DNA from: JAUZPB01 sp050262615 | GTDB lineage: Bacteria > Bacteroidota > Ignavibacteria > Ignavibacteriales > SURF-24 | Length of the DNA: 9,182 nt | Direction: 5' to 3' | Assembly: GCA_050262615.1 (NCBI GenBank) | Contig: JBLNEL010000284.1 | Coordinates: 1 to 9,182 of the forward strand | Shown: positions 1 to 6,196 of the stretch, one piece after another | Position numbering within the stretch: position 1 is the first letter of the stretch | Layout: every line of letters begins with the position of its first letter | The notes under the pieces: generated by a model | Told to the model about the DNA's origin: nothing | Databases searched by the model: none | Seen by the model: only the letters and a program-made list of their open reading frames with translations | Made by a program: the position numbers and the translations under genes

Positions 1-530
1 ATAAAAATAAAAAAGAGACTGAAGCAGTTTTGAAAGACGGATGGCTTCATACCGGTGATATAGGAGTATTTGATGCAGAAGGTTTTCTGGTAATTACTGA
101 CAGGAAGAAGCATTTATTTAAGACCTCAAATGGAAAGTATATTGCTCCGACTCCAATAGAGAATCTGTTTTTAAGCAGCAAGTATATCGATCAGTTTGTT
201 CTTATTGGTGACAGGCGGATGTTCCTTAGTGCACTGATCGTTCCGGATTTTGAGGCTGTAAGAGAATACGCCGATTCACATGGAATCTCCTACGAATCAA
301 ATGATGATCTGGTAAACAATAAAGAAATTTATAATATAATAGAAAAAGATCTGGAGAGATTTCAGAAGCAGCTGGCTAATTATGAAAGGGTCAGGAAATT
401 TGTTCTTCTAGACAAGCCATTTTCACTTGAGTCCGGGGAAGTTACACCTACTTTGAAACTTAAGAGAAAGACGATTGAAGAACGCTACTCGAACCTTATC
501 GATGAGATGTATAAAGGATTGGAAAAATAG
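1..530 (+). CDS. Long-chain acyl-CoA synthetase (AMP-forming), C-terminal part, 5' cut by window edge
   Basis: The frame is open from base 3, so this is the tail of a longer gene. About 175 residues are visible, against roughly 600 for the family. Visible motifs are GWLHTGDIG, whose TGD aspartate contacts the ATP ribose in this superfamily, and DRKKHLFKTSNGKYIAP, the hinge/A8 region typical of the FadD15-like long-chain type. Near the end TPTLKLKRK occupies the place of the A10 catalytic-lysine loop, followed by a C-terminal helix (IEERYSNLIDEMY). The enzyme should activate fatty acids with ATP and CoA, giving acyl-CoA, AMP and pyrophosphate, at the cytoplasmic side of the membrane. A TTG at base 30 is internal, because the upstream codons already read as the family's KNKKETEAV-type lead-in. 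The gene converges on the kinase gene, with a terminator in between. Chain-length preference cannot be read from this fragment. Confidence 0.93.
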   Translation, partial: KNKKETEAVLKDGWLHTGDIGVFDAEGFLVITDRKKHLFKTSNGKYIAPTPIENLFLSSKYIDQFVLIGDRRMFLSALIVPDFEAVREYADSHGISYESNDDLVNNKEIYNIIEKDLERFQKQLANYERVRKFVLLDKPFSLESGEVTPTLKLKRKTIEERYSNLIDEMYKGLEK

Positions 531-534
531 TTTT

Positions 535-575
535 GTAAAAGAATATAGTTGTGTAAGAATATAGTTGTGTAAGAG
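535..575. repeat. Short tandem repeat, 16-bp unit, about 2.5 copies
   Basis: Directly after the acyl-CoA synthetase stop codon the unit GTGTAAGAATATAGTT (551-566) follows a near copy at 535-550 that differs at two bases. A partial third copy (GTGTAAGAG) begins at 567. In another phase, AAGAATATAGTTGTGT occurs twice perfectly at 539-554 and 555-570. It lies in the 3' untranslated region before the terminator. It looks like replication-slippage duplication; no function is evident. Confidence 0.8.
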
Positions 576-605
576 AAGTGAGATAAGGATATTAAAGAAA
601 TTCAA

Positions 606-634
606 AAGGGAAATAAAGACAATTTATTTCCCTT
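606..634. terminator. Bidirectional intrinsic terminator between convergent genes
   Basis: A perfect 12-bp inverted repeat, AAGGGAAATAAA (606-617) and TTTATTTCCCTT (623-634), encloses the 5-base loop GACAA. On the + strand the stem is followed by AGTTTT. On the minus strand the arm CCCTT runs into TT and then GAATTTCTTT, also T-rich. Position and symmetry fit a shared terminator for the acyl-CoA synthetase gene from the left and the dehydrogenase-kinase operon from the right. The stem is AU-rich at its top and only moderately GC-rich at its base. Confidence 0.8.
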
Positions 635-656
635 AGTTTTAAACAAATAGAACTTA

Positions 657-2582
657 TCATTTAGATCTGAATGAAACAGTAAATTTAGTTCCGACTCCTT
701 TTTGGCTATTCACATTAATTTCAGCACCATTTAATTCAGCGTATTTAATAACAAGAGCAAGTCCAAGGCCGTTTCCGTCAAACCTGCGTCTGTAGCCTGT
801 ATCTTCCTGTGAGAATGGTTCAAATAAAAACGGCATATAATCCTCAGATATGCCTATTCCGGTATCTGCGATCTCAACGGACACAGTACTATCGTTATTG
901 AAGAGTGTTATATTAATTTGTCCCTGGCTGGTATATTTAACAGCGTTATCTATCAGGTTACTTAGGATCTGAGTAACCGAATAAAGGTCGCCAGTAATAA
1001 TCTGATTATCAGATTTATTGCAGAAGTTAAGTCCGATACCTTTAGCTTTAACCTGGAAATGGTAATCAAGAATAATTCCGTCCAAGACATCTTTTTCCAG
1101 ATCAATCCTTGACGGCTTAAAGTCATAGTTGCCAGTCTGAACCTGGGACATATTTATAAGTGAATCCACGGTTTTAATCAGTCTTCTTGATCCATTGTCA
1201 ATAGCCTTAAAGCTAAACTGAAGTTCATCAGTAATGTTCGACTGCAGTTCTTCCCTAACGAGAGAAATATAGTTTAGAATAGTATTAACCGGTGTACGGA
1301 TTTCGTGAGAGACCTGTGCGAGGAATTCTGATTTAAGGCGGTCGGATTTTTCTGCTTTTTCCTTTGCTACAATCAACTCTTTTTCAGCATTTTTAATTTC
1401 TGTTATATCTTCAGCGATGCATAAAATATGAGTTACTTTTCCTTCGTCGCTAAGAACCGGAGAAATTGAAGAATAGGTCCAGAATATTTGTCCGTTCTTT
1501 CTTTTAAATTCAAGCTCTTCTTTCCATTCATTACCGCTAAGGATAGTACTCCAGACCTTTCTGAACCGGTCCGGGTTTTTAGTCTCATAGCTTAAGAACT
1601 GCGGGATCTCTCCGAAGATATCTTCGAGAGAAAATCCGGCAACTTCAGTAAACTTAGGATTGACATATTCAATTTTTCCAAGCAAGTCAGTAATAATAAT
1701 AAGGCTGGAGCTTTGGTGTACAGCTCTTGAGAGTTTTCTGAGTTCCGCCTCATGTTTTTTCCGTTCGCTTATATTGCGGGCAAAGCTGCAGGCGTATTCA
1801 TTATCTCCAATCTTCAGGTATACAGATTTTATTTCCTTTGGGATAATTTGTCCGTCTTTTGAAATATGAGAAGTTTCAAACAAAGGCATATCTTTTTCTT
1901 TAAGCGACAAAAAATGATTATAGAACTTACCCTCGCTCCATGTAAAATCAACCTGTGAGATATTTTTTCCAATAAGTTCTTCAATAGGATACTTAAGGCT
2001 TGAAGAAGCGGCTTCGTTTAAGTAAGCAAATCTGCCATCGGGGTGCAAGAGAAAAATTTCTTCTCCGGCGTTATCCAGAATAAATTTATACTGTTTTAGC
2101 TCATCTTCATTTTTTTTTCTTTCAGCAATATCGCGGATAAGGATAACCGCATATACTTTTGAAAAGAAATTACCTGAATTAATGGATATTTCCACAGGTA
2201 TCAGGTTTCCGTTGACTGTTTTAACAGAGGTAGAGAAAACCTTCTGATATTTTTTCTGAGGGTTTGTTCCTGCAGAAAAGTCAATTATTTCATGAGCAAA
2301 GTGTGGTTCCAGAATATCATTTATACTTTTTGAGAGTAAATCTTCTTTATTATAGCCGAGCAGGTCACTTGCAGATTTATTGAAGTCAATAAAATTTCCT
2401 GATGGTATTTCGGCCACAAGGATTGAATCAAGCGTACAGTCGAGCAGAAACCTGAATCTTTCAAGTTCATCTAATCTGTTCTGCAGTTCAGCATAATAGT
2501 TTTTTCTTAGGGATGTTTCGCCAAGTCCTATTACTTTTTGCCGGAGGACATCCCAGTTATTATTTTCAGAGAGCTTCTTCAT
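657..2582 (-). CDS. Soluble triple-PAS sensor histidine kinase (ErcS-like by context)
   Basis: From the ATG at 2582 the protein is 641 residues. It has three PAS/PAC units at about 42-157, 164-277 and 282-397, each ending in an RDIAERKK- or DITEIK-type linker. A short coiled coil (about 398-418) leads to a HisKA domain with H-box SHEIRTP; H426 is the expected phosphorylation site. The ATPase domain has an N-box (NLIDNAVKYT, from 542), G1 (DTGIGI, 573), F-box (FLFEPFSQ, 585) and G2 (GNGLGLAL, 603). There is no membrane segment and no receiver domain, so it should sense in the cytoplasm and pass phosphate to a separate response regulator, which is not in this window. An in-frame TTG at 2606 would add eight residues (649 aa), but no ribosome site precedes it. 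The ATG has a weak GAAG upstream. Either start overlaps the dehydrogenase gene (17 or 41 bases), so the two are probably co-transcribed and translationally coupled. The ligand of the PAS domains is unknown. Confidence 0.93.
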   Translation of the reverse strand: MKKLSENNNWDVLRQKVIGLGETSLRKNYYAELQNRLDELERFRFLLDCTLDSILVAEIPSGNFIDFNKSASDLLGYNKEDLLSKSINDILEPHFAHEIIDFSAGTNPQKKYQKVFSTSVKTVNGNLIPVEISINSGNFFSKVYAVILIRDIAERKKNEDELKQYKFILDNAGEEIFLLHPDGRFAYLNEAASSSLKYPIEELIGKNISQVDFTWSEGKFYNHFLSLKEKDMPLFETSHISKDGQIIPKEIKSVYLKIGDNEYACSFARNISERKKHEAELRKLSRAVHQSSSLIIITDLLGKIEYVNPKFTEVAGFSLEDIFGEIPQFLSYETKNPDRFRKVWSTILSGNEWKEELEFKRKNGQIFWTYSSISPVLSDEGKVTHILCIAEDITEIKNAEKELIVAKEKAEKSDRLKSEFLAQVSHEIRTPVNTILNYISLVREELQSNITDELQFSFKAIDNGSRRLIKTVDSLINMSQVQTGNYDFKPSRIDLEKDVLDGIILDYHFQVKAKGIGLNFCNKSDNQIITGDLYSVTQILSNLIDNAVKYTSQGQINITLFNNDSTVSVEIADTGIGISEDYMPFLFEPFSQEDTGYRRRFDGNGLGLALVIKYAELNGAEINVNSQKGVGTKFTVSFRSK

Positions 2583-3732
2583 AGATGACTTCAATATCTT
2601 TTTCAATTGGTTTACGGGGATTAGTTACTACGCAGACATCGCTCATTGCATTTTTTGCCAGGCAGGGGATATCGCCAGAGCTGATACCAAAAGTGCTTAA
2701 TTTATTTTCAATTCCAGCTTCTTTTTTCAGTCTGTTAATATTCAGCAGAATTGATTGTTTTTTTTCATTTGTTGTCAGTTTGTCAAGGTTCAGCCCCATA
2801 GCTTCACCTATTTTCGTATAGCGTTCTGCGGCATCCTTATAGTTAAATTCCAGCACATGTTCCATTAAAATAGCATTACATTCTCCATGAGGCAGATCAG
2901 AGAGGCCTCCGAGCGAATGAGCCATTGCATGAGTAATGCCAAGGCTGGCATTAGAAAAAGCCAGGCCCGCCTCAAGCGAGGCCATCATCATTTTCGTACG
3001 GAATTCAAGGTTATCAGGATTTTCCAAGACAGGGAGGAGGTATCTGGAAGCAAGTCTTATTGCTTCGAGTGCATGTACATCGGTTATCATGGAGCTGGCG
3101 TTAGAGACAAATGACTCGATAGCGTGTACAAGGCAATCAATTCCCGTGCATGCAGTAAGATACTGAGGCATTGTAGTTGTAGTTAATGGGTCTATCAAAG
3201 CGACGTCGGGTACCACAGCTTTACTGACAATAGTTTTCTTTACTCTTTCCTCAGAATCGCTTATTATGGCAAACTGGGAAACATCAGCAGCGGTACCTGC
3301 AGTAGTTGGGATGCATATAATAGGAGGCATAGGGTATTTTACTTTATCCACGCCTTCAAACTCCAGGATATTTCTTCTATTTGAGCTTACAATACCAATT
3401 CCCTTTGCGCAGTCAATCGGGCTTCCGCCGCCTACAGCGATGATGCCATCGCATCTTGTGCTATGGAAGAGGTCAGCTCCCTGCATAACTTCCTCAGCCC
3501 TTGGGTTGGAGGTAACGTTTGAGAATAATACATTTTCAATTGAATGTTCCTGGAGGCTTTGAATAACCTTATCTGTCCATCCTGCCTTAATAACTCCCGG
3601 ATCAGAGACAATAAGAATTCTTCTTGAGTTGAAATTCTTTGCATACTGACCCGCCAGATAAATTGACCCCTGGCCAAAAATAAACTCAGGTGCAACGAAT
3701 TTTCTCAGTTCGAACTTATTCATAATTCCCAT
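2566..3732 (-). CDS. ercA: Iron-containing alcohol dehydrogenase, ErcA-like (possible regulatory role)
   Basis: A complete 388-residue group III (iron-dependent) alcohol dehydrogenase. GGGSPIDCAKG (101-111) is the dinucleotide-binding motif, and IPTTAGTAADV (141-151) follows it. By alignment in mind to FucO, the metal ligands are D199, H203, H268 and H282, all present, with the second active-site histidine at H272, so catalysis looks intact. The N-terminal LRKFVAPEFIFG and SDPGVIKAGWTD stretches match what I recall of the ErcA subgroup, an ADH-like protein needed for regulation of ethanol oxidation in Pseudomonas aeruginosa, where ercA lies beside the PAS kinase gene ercS. The same arrangement is seen here: its 3' end overlaps a PAS kinase gene. 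The start is ATG 3732, eight bases after GAGGGAT (3741-3747); an ATG at 3723 has poorer spacing. The family assignment is secure. The ErcA subgroup is from memory of sequence plus context, and the natural substrate is unknown. Confidence 0.9.
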   Translation of the reverse strand: MGIMNKFELRKFVAPEFIFGQGSIYLAGQYAKNFNSRRILIVSDPGVIKAGWTDKVIQSLQEHSIENVLFSNVTSNPRAEEVMQGADLFHSTRCDGIIAVGGGSPIDCAKGIGIVSSNRRNILEFEGVDKVKYPMPPIICIPTTAGTAADVSQFAIISDSEERVKKTIVSKAVVPDVALIDPLTTTTMPQYLTACTGIDCLVHAIESFVSNASSMITDVHALEAIRLASRYLLPVLENPDNLEFRTKMMMASLEAGLAFSNASLGITHAMAHSLGGLSDLPHGECNAILMEHVLEFNYKDAAERYTKIGEAMGLNLDKLTTNEKKQSILLNINRLKKEAGIENKLSTFGISSGDIPCLAKNAMSDVCVVTNPRKPIEKDIEVIYEEAL

Positions 3733-3740
3733 TTAGTTTC

Positions 3741-3747
3741 ATCCCTC
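3741..3747 (-). promoter_or_regulatory. Ribosome binding site of the ErcA-like gene
   Basis: The minus strand reads GAGGGAT with an 8-base spacer to ATG 3732. This favours that start over the in-frame ATG at 3723, whose only upstream purine run is the GGGA four bases away inside the longer frame. Confidence 0.7.
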
Positions 3748-3796
3748 AAAAACTTAGAAATTTCACAGCTAATTTAATGATTAAAAAGAAATACAG

Positions 3797-3821
3797 AAAA
3801 CCGGTTTTACCCTTAAACCGG
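3797..3821. promoter_or_regulatory. Paired CCGG-centred palindromes, candidate operator in the divergent promoter region
   Basis: AAAACCGGTTTT (3797-3808) is a perfect 12-bp palindrome. A second element, TTAAACCGGAATT, is centred 17 bp away. CCGGTTT (3801-3807) and AAACCGG (3815-3821) can also pair as a 7-bp stem with a 7-base loop. On the minus strand CCGGTTT appears as a direct repeat spaced 17 bp. The site lies 65-89 bases upstream of the dehydrogenase start codon, where a transcription factor could bind. No T-tract follows it, and no gene ends just upstream in either direction, so a terminator is unlikely. The function is inference. Confidence 0.4.
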
Positions 3822-3929
3822 AATTCCAAGATGCAAAGAAACACATTGTTGTTCAACTAAAAAATGTAAAAATTCATTCACCTGAAATTTCCGAATAAAT
3901 TATGCTCTAGCCTGATTATAAAGCAGGAG

Positions 3930-3959
3930 AAAAAAATCCAAAAAAAAATCGTATATTTG
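3930..3959 (+). promoter_or_regulatory. Candidate metG promoter: A-tracts plus TATATTTG
   Basis: TATATTTG at 3952-3959 fits the TAnnTTTG -7 element described for Bacteroidetes promoters, and also contains TATATT, close to a sigma-70 -10 box. Two A-tracts (3930-3936 and 3940-3948) lie just upstream with about one helical turn between centres, which could bend the DNA. No good -33 TTTG or -35 box is visible at the expected distance. If it is real, the leader would be about 45 bases long. It is supported by location only. Confidence 0.3.
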
Positions 3960-3999
3960 AAAGAAAAACTAAAGAATCAAGAATAACAAAAAAAATAGC

Positions 4000-4003
4000 A
4001 GGA
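4000..4003 (+). promoter_or_regulatory. Ribosome binding site fixing the TTG start of metG
   Basis: AGGA is followed by a 6-base spacer (TAAAAG) and TTG at 4010. The in-frame TAA at 4004-4006 rules out any earlier start, and the catalytic motifs begin within 20 residues, so no later start is tenable. Confidence 0.75.
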
Positions 4004-4009
4004 TAAAAG

Positions 4010-6052
4010 TTGGATAAGGAAAAAATAATTGTTACTTCCGCTTTGCCTTATGCAAACGGGCCGATACATTTAGGACATTTAAGCGGTGCATATCTGCCTG
4101 CTGATATTTACGTCAGGTATAAGAGGTTAAAAGGTGCTGATATAATATATATCTGCGGGTCGGACGAGCATGGGGTGCCAATTACAATAACAGCAGATAA
4201 AGAAGGAATAACGCCAAAGGAAGTTATTGACCGGTTTCACAACATTAATAAGGCGGCTTTTGAGCAATTTGGAATGAGTTTTGATATATATTCAAGGACA
4301 AGTCTTCCGATTCATCATGATACCTCGAGAGAATTCTTTCTGAACTTCTATAATCAGGGGATCTTAAAAGAAAAGAAGTCGATGCAGTTTTTTGACGAAA
4401 AAGCCAAGATGTTCCTTCCAGACAGGTATGTAGAAGGCACATGTCCCAACTGCGGAAACGAGCAGGCAAGAAGCGATGAATGTGAGAACTGCGGTGCATT
4501 GTATGATCCATCGGATCTTAAGAATCCAAAGAGCAAGATAACCGGTGAGACTCCGGTTCTAAAGGAGACATCACATTATTATTTCCCATTAGGAAACTAT
4601 CAGCAGCGGCTTGAAGAATATGTTGATAAAATGAATAAGACATATGGATGGAAAGAAAACGTACTGCAGTACTGCAGAGGCTGGTTCAAAGATGGGCTTC
4701 AGGACAGGGCAATAACAAGGGATTTAGACTGGGGTGTACAGGTCCCACTGGAGAATGCACAGGGAAAAGTTCTTTATGTATGGTTTGATGCCGTACTCGG
4801 GTACATTTCAGCCACAAAGGAACTTTCGCTGCAAAAAGGGAATGCAGATATGTGGAAGGATTACTGGCAGAGTCCTGAAACAAAATATGTAGCCTTTATT
4901 GGAAAAGACAATATAGTATTCCATACCATTGTTTTTCCTTCGATGCTAATGGCCTGGAATGATGGGAACAGTGACAAATATATACTGCCGCAGAACGTTC
5001 CGGCGAATGAATTTCTGAACTTTGAAGGGAAGAAGTTCTCAAAGAGCAGAAACTGGGGGATTGATGTAATTGATTTTCTTAAGTTATTTCCGGCAGATCC
5101 ATTAAGGTATGCACTTGCAGCGAATCTGCCAGAGAACAGAGATACTGATTTTTACTGGAAAGAATTCCAATCAAGGAACAACGGAGAGCTAGCAGATATA
5201 TTAGGTAATTTTGTAAACAGGACATTTACATTTGCCCATAAGCATTTTGATGGGAAAGTGCCGGACAAAGGAGAGCTTTTACCAATTGATAAGGGAATGG
5301 TTGAACTTCTGAAGAATTATCCAGCTAAGGTATCAGATCTGTTTGAGAGGTACAAAATAAAAGATGGTGTTAATGAAGCGATGAACCTTGCAAGGGCAGG
5401 CAACAAGTACTTTAATGACTCTGAGCCCTGGAAACAGATAAAAAGCAGCAAAGAGCAATGCGCAACTTCGATAAATATATGTCTGCAGACAATATACACA
5501 CTTGCAGAGCTATTTTCGCCAATTATTCCATTTGCTTCAGAAAAGTTATTTAAGATGTTAAATGCAGGTGCAGTTGACTGGGATAATGCCGGGAATGAAA
5601 ATTTAGCAGCCGGTCATCAACTTGGGAAAGCTGAAATTCTGTTTACTAAGATTGAAGACAAAGTAATTGAAGAACAGACTGAAAAGCTTGGTAAGTCTGA
5701 AGAGGCACAGGCAGTTGAAAAGTTCGAAGAAATTACAATTGATGATTTTATGAAAGTGCAGTTAAGGACAGCTGAGATTATTTCGGCTGAAAGGGTGCCA
5801 AAAAGTGATAAACTTCTGAAGCTGAAAGTTGATCTAGGATTTGAGAAGCGGCAGGTAATTGCAGGAATAGCAAAAAGTTTTCAGCCTGAGGAAATAGTAG
5901 GGAAAAAAATAGTAATGGTTGCCAATCTGAAGCCTGCAAAGCTTATGGGTCTTGAGTCACAGGGAATGATACTAGCTGTTGAAGGAAGTGACGGAAAATT
6001 AAACCTTCTACAGGTTGATGGTACAGTTAAGGCCGGAACAAGAGCCAAGTAA
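4010..6052 (+). CDS. metG: Methionyl-tRNA synthetase with C-terminal tRNA-binding domain
   Basis: Complete 680-residue class I synthetase that charges tRNA-Met in the cytoplasm. The HIGH signature appears as HLGH (20-23) in PYANGPIHLGHL. A zinc knuckle carries four cysteines (C145, C148, C158, C161). The methionine-site region includes YVWFDAVLGY (256-265), and the second signature is KFSKS (342-346). A helical anticodon-binding domain occupies about 385-545. An E/K-rich linker leads to an EMAPII-like tRNA-binding domain (about 575-680, with VQLRTAEI and MILAVEGS), which makes dimers and improves tRNA capture in related enzymes. Length fits the long bacterial MetG form of E. coli type. The start is TTG, forced by an in-frame stop just upstream and supported by AGGA. 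The gene is divergent from the dehydrogenase-kinase operon and ends at its own strong terminator, so it is probably monocistronic. No key residue is missing. Confidence 0.98.
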   Translation: MDKEKIIVTSALPYANGPIHLGHLSGAYLPADIYVRYKRLKGADIIYICGSDEHGVPITITADKEGITPKEVIDRFHNINKAAFEQFGMSFDIYSRTSLPIHHDTSREFFLNFYNQGILKEKKSMQFFDEKAKMFLPDRYVEGTCPNCGNEQARSDECENCGALYDPSDLKNPKSKITGETPVLKETSHYYFPLGNYQQRLEEYVDKMNKTYGWKENVLQYCRGWFKDGLQDRAITRDLDWGVQVPLENAQGKVLYVWFDAVLGYISATKELSLQKGNADMWKDYWQSPETKYVAFIGKDNIVFHTIVFPSMLMAWNDGNSDKYILPQNVPANEFLNFEGKKFSKSRNWGIDVIDFLKLFPADPLRYALAANLPENRDTDFYWKEFQSRNNGELADILGNFVNRTFTFAHKHFDGKVPDKGELLPIDKGMVELLKNYPAKVSDLFERYKIKDGVNEAMNLARAGNKYFNDSEPWKQIKSSKEQCATSINICLQTIYTLAELFSPIIPFASEKLFKMLNAGAVDWDNAGNENLAAGHQLGKAEILFTKIEDKVIEEQTEKLGKSEEAQAVEKFEEITIDDFMKVQLRTAEIISAERVPKSDKLLKLKVDLGFEKRQVIAGIAKSFQPEEIVGKKIVMVANLKPAKLMGLESQGMILAVEGSDGKLNLLQVDGTVKAGTRAK

Positions 6053-6087
6053 ATAATCAATTCTGATAAACAGGATAGTGATAGACG

Positions 6088-6124
6088 AAAAAAGGCTGCA
6101 TTTTTAAGGTGCAGCCTTTTTTTT
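6088..6124 (+). terminator. Strong intrinsic terminator after metG
   Basis: AAAGGCTGCA (6091-6100) pairs with TGCAGCCTTT (6110-6119) across the 9-base loop TTTTTAAGG. The stem is extended by upstream A residues opposite the T run, and it ends in an 8-base T tract (6117-6124). It lies 35 bases after the metG stop codon. The A-tract on the other side gives it some bidirectional character, but no gene comes from the right. Confidence 0.93.
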
Positions 6125-6196
6125 GACTGGGAATTTAATCCGGGTAATTACAGTTTAAATAATAAAGTCTAATTACCGGAAAACTAACAGGAAAAT

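Noticed and set aside
423..605. Minus-strand open frame of 60 codons
   Set aside because: It lies antisense to the acyl-CoA synthetase end and runs through the tandem repeat; no ribosome site, and the composition looks like a shadow of the real frame.
1607..1631. Near-perfect palindrome (CGAAGATATCTTCG core, TCTCT/AGAGA flanks with one bulge) inside the kinase gene
   Set aside because: It encodes the ordinary PAS stretch SLEDIFGEIP, whose codons produce the symmetry; no reason to assign a regulatory role.
3798..3821. CCGGTTT/AAACCGG stem as an intrinsic terminator
   Set aside because: No gene ends into it from either side (both neighbours start and diverge), and no T tract follows on either strand.
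6123..6150. TTGACT then TAATTA with a 16-base spacer as a promoter for the protease
   Set aside because: The -35-like box overlaps the metG terminator T tract and the second box matches the -10 consensus at only two of six positions.
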